Notes: generated by a model from the sequence alone, not told the origin. Positions 45,163-53,780 are shown, counted from the stretch's first letter. The stretch: 64,000 bases of DNA from Nocardioides sp. NBC_00368 (GCF_036090055.1 NZ_CP107970.1:3970501-4034500); one strand, 5' to 3'. Program-made: numbers and translations.

Positions 45163-45771
45163 TCAAACCGTCGAGCGTGGCCAACTGAGCGTCGCAACGC
45201 ATGAATCCAGTAAGACCCGCGTCGCGACTATCGGAGGCGAATCCGCCTCGATATCCAGAGTCCGCGCGAATCCCGCAACGAGTTGCAATGCCTCGCGCCG
45301 CTGCGTGCCTGGAACCGGAGTGAGATAGACCAGCGAGTGATTCACTACCGATTCTCCGCCGAGATCGACTACCCGCTCACGCTCGAAGCGTATCGTTCTA
45401 GGGTCGCCAAACAGCGGTTTTGCGCCGAACCTCTTGATTGCATCGTGGACCAGTTTGTCCAAGGGCTGCGCCGGCGATGCTGTACGAATTGACGCATTGA
45501 TCGACGCTGGGATGATTGTGGAGCCGGGATCATCAACCGCCGGAGCGAAGAACGCGAAGACACCATTGGCCCGCATTCCTTCGAACGCCTTGTCAAACGT
45601 CACCTTGGCATCGGCGTAAAGATCTGGCCGATGCCCTTCCATAAATCGCTTCTTCATTCCGGCGAGCAGGATGTCGCGCCCTCCATCAATGTCGAAGCGC
45701 GACCAGCCACGCGGAAGTTGAATCGAGAAATCCACAGACTTACGCACGCCAAGCTCATCACGTAGATTCAC
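45163..45771 (-). CDS. Accessory protein of cassette B (paralogue of 39081-39710)
   Basis: 202 aa. The GTG start forms a GTGA overlap with the stop of the preceding gene, so an earlier in-frame start was rejected. The protein begins NLRDELGVRKSVDFSIQLPRGWSRFDID and then follows its cassette A paralogue: KRFMEGHRPDLYAD, FFAPAVDDPGSTIIPAS, GAKPLFGDPRTIRFERE, LVYLTPVPGTQRREALQL. No signal or membrane helix. Function unknown; translational coupling with the upstream gene suggests a shared complex. Confidence 0.72.
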   Translation of the reverse strand: MNLRDELGVRKSVDFSIQLPRGWSRFDIDGGRDILLAGMKKRFMEGHRPDLYADAKVTFDKAFEGMRANGVFAFFAPAVDDPGSTIIPASINASIRTASPAQPLDKLVHDAIKRFGAKPLFGDPRTIRFERERVVDLGGESVVNHSLVYLTPVPGTQRREALQLVAGFARTLDIEADSPPIVATRVLLDSCVATLSWPRSTV

Positions 45772-46412
45772 TGCGCCGCCCCGATTTCCACGATCGGCCA
45801 AGACTCGTCGATCGGCGCGCCTGGCAGAAGGACCGACTCGAAGACTTTTCCGTCTTCACGAACCATTCGAAGGAGGTCTTTGAGGATAGACAGACCGCGA
45901 ACGACCGATGCGGCAAGTTGCGGAATGCACTCATCCACGCCTAACAACAGAGAGACCTCACCATCAGTGAACAAGTAATTCACCGATTCCAGCAAGACAA
46001 CTCCGCCGTCGAAGAGCAACTCATTGCGGGCGGACAACTGGACGCCTGGACCGATATGGTCAGCGTTGGCTGCGTGGAGGACTCCGCCCCACTTCGTAAT
46101 ATCCGGTAGAGACTCGGTTTCCACGACGTACAAGTGGCATGTCACTGCTGCGGCCGACATAACCGGCCATACCTGAAACATCGCGTATGCGTCGGACCGC
46201 TCTCGTTCATCGAGAGACATCTGCAAGAGTGCACGAATATCCTCCGACGTTGACGTCTCTCCGTCCCATCGCGGTGTACCAATGAGGTACCCAAGTGACT
46301 CCGAAGTACTTGCAATCCACTGTTCACGCTCAAGTGGCGTCAATCCTTCGGGGACGGGGATCCAACCCGGCACATCAAGGTCTTCAACCAGTTCTACTGT
46401 CCACTTTGCCAT
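45768..46412 (-). CDS. Accessory protein of cassette B (paralogue of 40430-41062)
   Basis: 214 aa, soluble. It starts MAKWTVELVEDLDVPGWIPVPEGL and contains AYAMFQVWPVMSAAAVTCHLYVVE and VNYLFTDGEVSLLLGVDE, which parallel its cassette A homologue. It directly follows the large effector-like gene, with a 36-bp gap. G+C is low. A candidate chaperone or immunity protein; no family name was recognised. Confidence 0.68.
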   Translation of the reverse strand: MAKWTVELVEDLDVPGWIPVPEGLTPLEREQWIASTSESLGYLIGTPRWDGETSTSEDIRALLQMSLDERERSDAYAMFQVWPVMSAAAVTCHLYVVETESLPDITKWGGVLHAANADHIGPGVQLSARNELLFDGGVVLLESVNYLFTDGEVSLLLGVDECIPQLAASVVRGLSILKDLLRMVREDGKVFESVLLPGAPIDESWPIVEIGAAQ

Positions 46413-46448
46413 TTCGGCACCTCTGGATTTCTGTCGCAGTCAAACGGT

Positions 46449-47702
46449 CTAGAAGCTAACCCATGCAGGCATACCGGGAATCTTGACCTCAGGAATGTCG
46501 ATCGGAATGGGGTCGAAATGATCAGTTCCCTGGGTGAGCTTGCCGGCATTTCCGACGGTGCCGAGAGTTGTTCCAATTTGCTGCATTCGGAACTCGAAGT
46601 TTGTTATTTTGCGGAATTCGCCCAGGCCCGCTTTCAGGCCCTGGTAGTTTCCGATGTACATCTTCAAGTTGTCGGTGCGGAAGTTTTTGGCGTTTTTGCC
46701 GATCAACTGCTCAAGCATTTCAGATCCGCTTCTGATTCCCAGGGCATCTTTAGCCCGAGCCGCCTTAGTCAGATCCCCGATGGGCCCCTTGGCCATCGCA
46801 CCCCAAACCTTGGATCCTGCCTTTCCGACGTTGCTGCCCTCTCGAGCACCAATGTTGATCAGGTGCCCAAGCTTGGTCACATTGCTCAATTTTGTGACAG
46901 GAATGATGCCCAACGCGTCCAGGCCCAATTGGCCCAGACTCTGTTGTCCGTAGGCGAACTTGATGCAGGACAGACCGAACGCAAGCAGAGCGAGAATGGC
47001 GGCCAGTGCGCCAAGGCCGGTACAGAAGATCGCGACCACCGCAATAATCAGGGCTGCCCACGTCAGAACCTCATAGGCCGCGTTGATGAAGTCCCCGATG
47101 TTGTCCCAGGTGCTATCTTCGATAGCACCCGCGAGTCCGTCTGAGATGCCGTTAACGGCCTCATCGAAGCCGTCCTCCCACACGTCATACCAGGTGTCGA
47201 AGCGCTCGGCCTCGTCTTCCCAGTCGTCGTAGGCTGCTTTCTTGGCCTTGTTTTCGGCCGCCTCTTCCTTGTCGGTGTCACCGATGCCGAGGATGCCACC
47301 GTCATCCTCGGTCATGCTGTCGTCCTTGTCGCCCGGAAGAGCGTCGTAGGTGTCCCAGAGATCGCGGCAGGTCGAGGCTGATCTGTCGATGATCGGCTTG
47401 TAGGTCTCCAGCATCTCGCCGTACTTGACGATCACCGGACCTACCGGCTTGTAGAGATCGGCGGCCTCCTCGAGAACCTTGTAGGAGTCACCAATGGTTT
47501 CTTGGAGCTTCTCGATGGCCTTGCCCTGTTGCTCACCGCCGGCGAAGGTGTTTTCCTTGATGGTCCGCAGCGTGTCTGCAGCGGTGTCCATCTTCTTGCC
47601 AAGCTCTTCGATCTTGGTCCCACGCGCAATGATCCCCGATGGCGAGCCCTCGACCGTCTTGATCTCGCGCCCCTTCGGGGAATCCGGCATTCCACCGAAC
47701 AT
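46449..47702 (-). CDS. Putative type VII-secreted effector-like protein of cassette B
   Basis: 417 aa from ATG 47702 with AAAGGAAAA upstream. The N-terminal about 120 residues match cassette A (SPKGREIKTVEGSPSGII, KAIEKLQETIGDSYKVLEEA, PVGPVIVKYGEML, TCRDLWDTYDAL). A charged linker differs, then TWYDVWEDGFDEAVNGISDGL with Y172xxxE176 and a hydrophobic centre (about 212-250). The C-terminal about 160 residues are unrelated to cassette A and unrecognised. In the C-terminal half, base composition falls (one 60-base line has 26 G+C), the pattern of a swapped C-terminal module. Effector status is inferred. Confidence 0.75.
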   Translation of the reverse strand: MFGGMPDSPKGREIKTVEGSPSGIIARGTKIEELGKKMDTAADTLRTIKENTFAGGEQQGKAIEKLQETIGDSYKVLEEAADLYKPVGPVIVKYGEMLETYKPIIDRSASTCRDLWDTYDALPGDKDDSMTEDDGGILGIGDTDKEEAAENKAKKAAYDDWEDEAERFDTWYDVWEDGFDEAVNGISDGLAGAIEDSTWDNIGDFINAAYEVLTWAALIIAVVAIFCTGLGALAAILALLAFGLSCIKFAYGQQSLGQLGLDALGIIPVTKLSNVTKLGHLINIGAREGSNVGKAGSKVWGAMAKGPIGDLTKAARAKDALGIRSGSEMLEQLIGKNAKNFRTDNLKMYIGNYQGLKAGLGEFRKITNFEFRMQQIGTTLGTVGNAGKLTQGTDHFDPIPIDIPEVKIPGMPAWVSF

Positions 47703-47743
47703 GAGTTTTCCTTTCCGTCAGGAGCAATGAAGACTAAGAGGTT

Positions 47744-48043
47744 CTACTTCTTGGGCTGGAACTGAAGGGCAGTCTCGCTGTCCCAATCCTCGATCCCATC
47801 GATAACACCTTTGATGTGCTCACTGACCTTCTTCAAGCTGTCTTTGAGGTCGTTGCGCTTGTCGTCCCAGCGCTCTTCGAAGTCACACGCCTTGTCGCGC
47901 AGTTCACTCCTGTCGAACGGATCGCCGATGTCAGCCTCGAGGTCCTCCGAACTGTCGGTGGCGTTCTCGAACTCATCGACGATCGAGTCCAACGATCTCT
48001 TGACCGTCTCGAGTTCGGCGATCTTGATCAGAATGTCCGCCAT
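47744..48043 (-). CDS. Esx-like helper protein of cassette B
   Basis: 99 aa from ATG 48043 with AAAGG nine bases upstream; the GTG three codons earlier is less likely. It is closely similar to the helper at 42300-42596: LDSIVDEFENATDSSEDLEADIGDPFDRSELRDKA and DFEERWDDKRNDLKDSLKKVSEHIKGVIDGIEDWDSETALQF. No WXG. Probably the targeting partner of the large protein that follows 41 bp later. Confidence 0.75.
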   Translation of the reverse strand: MADILIKIAELETVKRSLDSIVDEFENATDSSEDLEADIGDPFDRSELRDKACDFEERWDDKRNDLKDSLKKVSEHIKGVIDGIEDWDSETALQFQPKK

Positions 48044-48116
48044 GACACGCACCTTTCACGTGGTTGCAGAAGCGCGCCAGCGGGGATCGTCACCGTAGCG
48101 CGGGACCGAGAATGGA

Positions 48117-48150
48117 AGATGGTGGGCCGACAGACGCCAGCCCACCATCT
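48117..48150 (-). terminator. Hairpin after Esx-like gene 48166-48453
   Basis: A perfect 11-bp stem (48117-48127 with 48140-48150), 12-base loop, sharing GATGGTGGGC with the hairpins at 43277 and 48738. It lies 15 bp after the stop and before the helper gene, so it may attenuate the effector genes. Confidence 0.65.
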
Positions 48151-48165
48151 GGCAAGCGTTGTAAC

Positions 48166-48453
48166 TCAGCCGCCGGCGAGCTGGCTGTCCAGGTCCTGGA
48201 TCGCCGTGGCCATGTCACGCAGAGCCTGCGCCATGTCCTCGACACCAGCAATGGCGTCCTTCAGACCCGTGGTCATCTCCGTGTAGCCGTCCTGGAACTT
48301 GCCCGACGCCTTCTCGGTCTTGAACCCGTCCTGGACGAGCTCGTCGACGTAGCCCTGGCACTCATCGAGGGCGGACTCGATCGTGTCCTTGCCCTGGTCG
48401 AGCTTGTCGGCGGTGCCGGTCATCTCGTCGTATGTTGCCCCGAAGTCACTCAT
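48166..48453 (-). CDS. Esx-like protein with F-K-T turn (copy 3)
   Basis: 95 aa, identical in amino acids to copies 1 and 2. The same GGGAAAGG ribosome site is used. Upstream are a TCAC-N6-GTGA hairpin (48522-48545) and, further, a SigB/SigF-type promoter (48619-48645), the same order as before copy 1. It therefore appears to be the positional equivalent of copy 1 in cassette B. Likely a structural or carrier substrate, as the protein is invariant while the effector genes differ. Confidence 0.85.
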   Translation of the reverse strand: MSDFGATYDEMTGTADKLDQGKDTIESALDECQGYVDELVQDGFKTEKASGKFQDGYTEMTTGLKDAIAGVEDMAQALRDMATAIQDLDSQLAGG

Positions 48454-48521
48454 CGATCATTGCCTTTCCCGCAATTTTCATTACACGACACCCGTTGCGG
48501 CGCCGTTCGTCACCATCACTC

Positions 48522-48545
48522 ACGCATCACATGGTCGTGAAGCGT
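48522..48545. promoter_or_regulatory. TCAC-N6-GTGA hairpin before copy 3
   Basis: Gene-strand arms ACGCTTCAC and GTGATGCGT around GACCAT, with one T/T mismatch. Its near edge is 69 nt from the ATG at 48453. Confidence 0.65.
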
Positions 48546-48618
48546 GATCCCGACGAGCCGACACCGTCATCCCGAGCGTGGTGGTCCGAGATTCGGGCGA
48601 TCAACGTCGTCGCGGTAC

Positions 48619-48645
48619 TCCTACCCGCTACGTCCAGTTCTAAAC
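48619..48645 (-). promoter_or_regulatory. SigB/SigF-type promoter before copy 3
   Basis: Minus strand: GTTTAGAAC (48645-48637), ten bases, GGGTAGGA (48626-48619). The upstream TTTCAGAGAT stretch is shared with the Esx-pair promoter at 23842-23868. Confidence 0.65.
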
Positions 48646-48737
48646 ATCTCTGAAAGTAAAGTCTCTGCTGATCCTGTTTGGGAATCGCAGCAGCGCATCC
48701 GTGGGAGTCGACACCGCGGCATCTGGCCGAAACGGAT

Positions 48738-48769
48738 GATGGTGGGCCCACAGATGCCGGCCCACCATC
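48738..48769 (-). terminator. Hairpin after Esx-like gene 48787-49074
   Basis: A perfect 11-bp stem (48738-48748 with 48759-48769, 10-base loop) with the shared GATGGTGGGCC sequence, 18 bp after the stop. Confidence 0.65.
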
Positions 48770-48786
48770 TTGACCAACGCCGCGGT

Positions 48787-49074
48787 TCAGCCGCCGGCGA
48801 GCTGCGAGTCCAGGTCCTGGATGGCCGTGGCCATGTCACGCAGAGCCTGCGCCATGTCCTCGACGCCAGCAATGGCCTCCTTGAGGCCAGTGGTCATCTC
48901 CTGGTAGCCGTCCTGGAACTTGCCCGACGCCTTCTCCGTCTTGAACCCGTCCTGAACCAGCTCGTCCACGTAGCCCTGGCACTCATCGAGGGCGGACTCG
49001 ATCGTGTCCTTGCCCTGGTCGAGCTTGTCGGCGGTGCCGGTCATCTCGTCGTACGTTGCGCCGAAGTCACTCAT
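48787..49074 (-). CDS. Esx-like protein with F-K-T turn (copy 4)
   Basis: 95 aa; it differs from the other three at only two positions seen here (YQEM for YTEM and LKEA for LKDA). The F44-K45-T46 turn is kept. It is the first Esx-like gene after the EssC-like ATPase gene on the same strand (136 bp away). Upstream is the TCAC-N6-GTGA hairpin and AACGAATCCGT, shared with copy 2. Confidence 0.85.
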   Translation of the reverse strand: MSDFGATYDEMTGTADKLDQGKDTIESALDECQGYVDELVQDGFKTEKASGKFQDGYQEMTTGLKEAIAGVEDMAQALRDMATAIQDLDSQLAGG

Positions 49075-49141
49075 CGGTTACTACCTTTCCCGGGATTTCA
49101 TGAGGTGACGCACGTCAGCACGCCGCTGGCCACCGTAGGCC

Positions 49142-49165
49142 ACCTTTCACGAGGTTGTGAAGGGT
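49142..49165. promoter_or_regulatory. TCAC-N6-GTGA hairpin before copy 4
   Basis: Gene-strand arms ACCCTTCAC and GTGAAAGGT around AACCTC, with one C/A mismatch. Its near edge is 68 nt from the ATG at 49074. Confidence 0.65.
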
Positions 49166-49210
49166 AAAGACGGATTCGTTGTCGGATTCATGCAGAGATT
49201 CATACAGACG

Positions 49211-52200
49211 TCACGCAGAGCCCTCGGAGTCGCTCGCGAGAGGCATCTGCATGGTCACCGTGCGCCCGGCCTGGACGAAGATTCCGCGGCCCGCAGGGAA
49301 GTCGGTGCGCTTGAGCTTGCCGAACGGAACCTTGAACAGCGTGTCGCCGTCGTAGGTGTCCGGCTTGAGCACGATGCCCTGGCGAGCGGCCTTCCACTCA
49401 CCCATGACGCCCGAGCCGCCACCGGCTCGAGTGACGTCGGCGTCGCCGATGAAGAGGTGGTCGGAGTTGTTGATGGCCTGCAGCAGGGCGCGCATCGGAC
49501 GGTCGGCGGGACCGTCGGCCAGGTGGGTCATGTCCTCGGCGACGATCATGATGCGGCCGGGGAAGGACTCGTCGGCGACGATCTCGGCGAGCTCGGTGAC
49601 GAGCGCCTTCTCGTCGTCGGGACGGGTGGCGCTGCGTACCCAGGGACGGAAGTCGCCGAGCATGGCGCGACGGCTGCCGAGGTGGAACAGCTTCACCTCG
49701 GGGTCGAAGCGCTCGACGGACTCGACGAGCGCCTTGAGGGCGTTCGTCTTACCCGACTGCGGCGGTCCGGTGATGATGAACGAGCCGATCGGGTCGAAGC
49801 CGCGGGCGGACAGGGTGTCGTCGGCGATACCGAAGACGGGCTGCCCGTTGGCCTGGGCCGGCATGGCCCGGCTGGAGATCTTCGTCGGCAGGGCGCCGAT
49901 CTCGCCGACCTCGGGAACACCCTGGGCGCGCAGCTGACTGACGAGCTCGTCGAGAGCCTTGGTCTGCTCGGCCACGTTGGTCGTGCCACCGAGCACGGCC
50001 AGCTGGACCTCGGCCTTGTCGACGACGGCGCGGCCGGGCACCGACTGCTCGTTGAGTACGTCCTTGGGGGCTCCGACCAGGACGTACTGGCTCGGGTCGG
50101 AGAGCCGCATGACGACACGGCGCGGGATGTTCGCGAAGACGGCCGTCGGGACGGACCCGGACCGGTCGGCGGTGATCACCGCGTGGATGCCGAGCGGGCG
50201 GCCCTCACCGAGGACTCGCATGAAGGACTGGTAGAACGGCGCGCGACCGGCGGCGATCTCCCACTCCTTCTTGAACTCGGGGTAGTTGTCGATCAGCAGC
50301 AGGATGCGCGGCATCGAGGCGTCGGCGATCTCGCGGTATTCGGTGAGGTTCGCGGCCGCGGCCTTGGAGAACAGTTCGGAGCGGCGGTCCATCTCCCGCT
50401 CGAGCGTGCGCATCAGCCGCTGCAGACGCTCGGCGTCGTCGCCGTCGATGATCGAGCCGACGTGCGGGAGACGCTCGATCGCGCCCAGCGCGCCGGAGGC
50501 GAAGTCGAGACCGTAGACCTGCACCGTGCCGAGCTCCGGACGGGCACCGGCGGCGGTCGCGATCGTCTTGAGCAGCGTCGACTTGCCCGAACCGGACGAG
50601 CCGAAGATGAGCAGCGAGCCGTCCCGGTCGGGAGAGAAGTAGACCGCGTTCTGCTGCTGACGCTCCGGGATGTCGGCGAGACCCAGCAGGATCTGGCCGT
50701 CGCCCTCCAGCGGCAGGTCGCGCATGTCGACCACGGGCGCCAGGTCGTCGAGCCACGGACGCCTCGGGGTCATCAGGCCGGCGGTGGCCGAGGCCTTGAT
50801 CAGGGTGGCCACGATCCGCTTCTGGTCGTTGGGACCCAGATCCTCGTCGTGCGAGTCGCTCTCGGGCGGACGCTCCGGCTCCCACTCGGTGATCGAACCG
50901 AACTTGAGCTCGGCGACCTTCACATCAGCGGTGACCACCTCGTCCTCGCGGGTCCAACCACCGGCGTACGCGGACTGGAACGGCGTCAGGCGACCGGGAC
51001 CGGTCTTCGCGATGCCGCGGCCAGGCAGGGACGGCGGGAACGACGCCGCCACCGGGTCGTCGACGACGTCCTTGGAGTCGGTCTCGTCGGCCATCCGCAG
51101 CGCGACGCGGAGGTTGGTGTTGGCCCGCAGGTTGTCCTTGATGACACCGGCCGGGCGCTGGGTCGCCATGATCAGGTGGATACCGAGCGAGCGGCCTCGC
51201 TGGGCGATGTCGACGACACCGTCGACGAACTCGGGCACCTCGCCGGCCAGAGCGGCGAACTCGTCGATGACCAGCACCAACGCGGGCGGGCACTCCGGGT
51301 CCTGGCGCTTTTCCAGCTCGAGGAGGTCCTTGGCCTTCTTCCGGTTGAACAGGTGCTCGCGGTAGTGCAGCTCGGCCTTGAGGCTGGTCAGCGCGCGGCG
51401 TACGAGGTGCGGGCTCAGGTCGGTCACCAGACCGACACAGTGCGGCAGGTCGATGCAGTCGGCGAAGGCCGAGCCGCCCTTGTAGTCGACGAAGAGGAAC
51501 GTCACCCGGTCGGGCGAGTGCGCCGAGGCGATGCCGAGCACCCACGCCTGCAGGAACTCGGACTTACCGGCACCGGTGGTGCCGCCGACCAGGGCGTGCG
51601 GGCCCTGCGTACGCAGGTCCAGCGTCATCGCGTCCGAGGCTCCCTGGCCGATGATGGCGCGCAGGTTCCCGGCCTTCTTCAGGCGCGGCCGGGGCCGGTC
51701 GGAGCGGTCGATGATGGAGTTGTTCTGCGCCCAGCGCTCGACGACGGAGTGCGGGTCTTCGGCGACCTCGTTGCCGACCAGGGACAGGAAGCCGACCGAG
51801 TTCGGGAGGTCGGAGGAGTCGTGGACGACGGTGCTGGCGTCCACGACGGGCGCGAGCCGCTTGGCGAACATGTCCATGTAGGCGTTGGAGACGCCTTCGA
51901 CGGTGACACCCTCGTAGAGGTCGCCGTTGCGGACCAGGCCGACGGTGGCGCGCTCCAGGCCGTCGCTGACGTCCAGGTAGCTGCGGCAGACCGCCGGCAG
52001 CGCCTCGACGGTGGAGGACATGAAGACAGCGTGTACGCCGACGTCGGCTCCGCGCTCGAGCACCTGGACCAGCCGGGCACGGTCCACCGGGGCGTCGTTG
52101 GTGACGAAGACGATGATGGAGACCTGCACGCGCGCGTTGGTCTCCTCGCCGGCCCGAGCGACGTCGGTGCCGTACTGCATCGGGTTCCACTTCTCCGGGA

Positions 52201-53716
52201 ACGGGCCGCGGTGCTCCGCGGTCCGCCCGGCGCGCATGATGTATTCCTCCAGCGCGCTGAGCAGGGCGTTGGCCGTGGGCGCGGAGTCGGCCAGCGGCAT
52301 GTCCTTGAACCGGTTGGTCTCGGAGGTGGTGTGCGGCAGCCACTTGAGCCACTCGAACTCCTCGACCCAGTCGGGGTCGGCGAAGGCGACGGTCACGACC
52401 TCGTTGGGCGCGTGCAGACCGAAGAGCTGCACCGCGATCCCGCGCATCGCGTCGGCCGCGGGGCCGGCGGGCCCGGCGACACCCACGGAGCCGACGGCGG
52501 GCAGCGACTCCAGCAGCGGTACGTCGTCGACGTACTTGTAGCGCTCCTTGAGCCGGTCGATCCGCTCGATGAACTCGGGCAGGCCGTTCTGGGTGTCGCG
52601 CTCCGCGATCGTATTGCGCGAGAGGGCGCGAGTGGTGCCGAGACGTACGGCCAGGAAGTTCCAGTGCTCAGGGCGCCGGGTCCACAGCCGCGGACCGAGC
52701 TGCATCGCCTGCTCGAAGACCTCCGCGACCGCGGGGACCTCCTCGTTGCGCGCCAGCTCCTCCTCGGGCTTGCTGCGGTAGAAGACCTCTTCGAGCTTCT
52801 CGAACTGCCGCTCGAAGAGCTCGATCTCGTGGTCCTGCTTCGCGCCGGCCTGGCGGTGCTGGTTGATGTAGTTGCCGACTGCCATCATCGGGGTCATCAC
52901 GACCAGGAGCAGCGCCCGCGCGCGGCCGGTCATCGCGTAGATCGAGAGCGCCATGATGATCGGTGCGATCAGCACGAACCACGGGAAGAGCTTCTTCTGC
53001 ATCTCCGTCGGCATCCACGGCGGCGGGTGCTCGGTGCCCGGGTAGCGGACGTCGACCCGCGGGCTGCGGTTGAAGAGCAGGCCGCCACCGCGCTCGAGGA
53101 CCGGGTCCTCGACCGTGTCGAGGAAGTCCTGGGATAGCTGCATGACCAGCGTGGTGCTACCGATCACGACGGGCGTGTCCGGCGCCAGACGTACGCGGGA
53201 GACCTGGGTGCCGTCGACGACGACACCGTTGGCGGAGTTGAGGTCGACCAGCTCCACGGAGCGGTCGACCTCGATGCGGGCGTGGCGCTTGGAGACCATC
53301 GGGTCGGCCAGCACGATCTCGTTCTCGGGTCCACGGCCGATCGAGGCGTGGCCTGTGACCAGCGGAAACGCCTGTCCCCGGACCGGACCGTCGATCGCGC
53401 GCAGCACGCCGACGCTCTTGCGCCGCGAGCCGGTCGCCTCGGCGTCCGGGCCCAGGTTCACCACCGCTGCGGCGAAGCCGGACCCGATCGGTGCCTCGCC
53501 GATGGGGATGTCGTGCTGGAGCGGTTCCATTCGGTCGGCGGTCGGCGGAGCGACCGCCAACGTCAAGACGTCGTGCTCACCCGCGATGATCGAACGCGCT
53601 GGGTCGGCGTCGGCGATGTGCCGCGCGACGTCACCTGCGGTGGCCGTGGAGTCAGCTGTGATGATCACATCCGCCGGCGCCACACCAGGCCGGTGCAGAG
53701 TGAGCTTGACCTTCAT
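49211..53716 (-). CDS. EssC-like type VII secretion ATPase with FHA domain
   Basis: 1501 aa. The order is that of EssC in Bacillota (T7SSb): an N-terminal beta-rich region (1-90), an FHA domain (about 118-192, with GR 127-128, S142-KRH145 and N160-SANG164), two membrane helices (about 243-285), a stalk, and three FtsK/SpoIIIE ATPase domains. The P-loop lysines are Lys718 (GGTTGAGKS), Lys1045 (GSSGSGKS) and Lys1323 (GPPQSGKT). EccC, by contrast, lacks FHA. FHA domains bind phosphothreonine. It precedes the Esx-like cassettes on the same strand, so it is the likely export motor for them. Confidence 0.9.
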   Translation of the reverse strand: MKVKLTLHRPGVAPADVIITADSTATAGDVARHIADADPARSIIAGEHDVLTLAVAPPTADRMEPLQHDIPIGEAPIGSGFAAAVVNLGPDAEATGSRRKSVGVLRAIDGPVRGQAFPLVTGHASIGRGPENEIVLADPMVSKRHARIEVDRSVELVDLNSANGVVVDGTQVSRVRLAPDTPVVIGSTTLVMQLSQDFLDTVEDPVLERGGGLLFNRSPRVDVRYPGTEHPPPWMPTEMQKKLFPWFVLIAPIIMALSIYAMTGRARALLLVVMTPMMAVGNYINQHRQAGAKQDHEIELFERQFEKLEEVFYRSKPEEELARNEEVPAVAEVFEQAMQLGPRLWTRRPEHWNFLAVRLGTTRALSRNTIAERDTQNGLPEFIERIDRLKERYKYVDDVPLLESLPAVGSVGVAGPAGPAADAMRGIAVQLFGLHAPNEVVTVAFADPDWVEEFEWLKWLPHTTSETNRFKDMPLADSAPTANALLSALEEYIMRAGRTAEHRGPFPEKWNPMQYGTDVARAGEETNARVQVSIIVFVTNDAPVDRARLVQVLERGADVGVHAVFMSSTVEALPAVCRSYLDVSDGLERATVGLVRNGDLYEGVTVEGVSNAYMDMFAKRLAPVVDASTVVHDSSDLPNSVGFLSLVGNEVAEDPHSVVERWAQNNSIIDRSDRPRPRLKKAGNLRAIIGQGASDAMTLDLRTQGPHALVGGTTGAGKSEFLQAWVLGIASAHSPDRVTFLFVDYKGGSAFADCIDLPHCVGLVTDLSPHLVRRALTSLKAELHYREHLFNRKKAKDLLELEKRQDPECPPALVLVIDEFAALAGEVPEFVDGVVDIAQRGRSLGIHLIMATQRPAGVIKDNLRANTNLRVALRMADETDSKDVVDDPVAASFPPSLPGRGIAKTGPGRLTPFQSAYAGGWTREDEVVTADVKVAELKFGSITEWEPERPPESDSHDEDLGPNDQKRIVATLIKASATAGLMTPRRPWLDDLAPVVDMRDLPLEGDGQILLGLADIPERQQQNAVYFSPDRDGSLLIFGSSGSGKSTLLKTIATAAGARPELGTVQVYGLDFASGALGAIERLPHVGSIIDGDDAERLQRLMRTLEREMDRRSELFSKAAAANLTEYREIADASMPRILLLIDNYPEFKKEWEIAAGRAPFYQSFMRVLGEGRPLGIHAVITADRSGSVPTAVFANIPRRVVMRLSDPSQYVLVGAPKDVLNEQSVPGRAVVDKAEVQLAVLGGTTNVAEQTKALDELVSQLRAQGVPEVGEIGALPTKISSRAMPAQANGQPVFGIADDTLSARGFDPIGSFIITGPPQSGKTNALKALVESVERFDPEVKLFHLGSRRAMLGDFRPWVRSATRPDDEKALVTELAEIVADESFPGRIMIVAEDMTHLADGPADRPMRALLQAINNSDHLFIGDADVTRAGGGSGVMGEWKAARQGIVLKPDTYDGDTLFKVPFGKLKRTDFPAGRGIFVQAGRTVTMQMPLASDSEGSA

Positions 53717-53780
53717 CCTTCGTTCCCCTCGTCAACGTGTCTGAAAGACCATGAAGCAAGATCGTGCGGGCGGGGCCGCG

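Larger units (their letters stand above)
48166..49074. repeat. Duplicated Esx-like gene pair with spacer, copy B
   Basis: Counterpart of 42704-43613. The second gene of the pair (copy 4) has diverged slightly, and the spacer (333 bp) retains the promoter, the hairpin and the GATGGTGGGCC terminator. Confidence 0.85.

Noticed and set aside
49157..53137. Very long open frame on the plus strand opposite the EssC-like gene
   Set aside because: Same reason: no recognisable domain, codon bias of an antisense frame.
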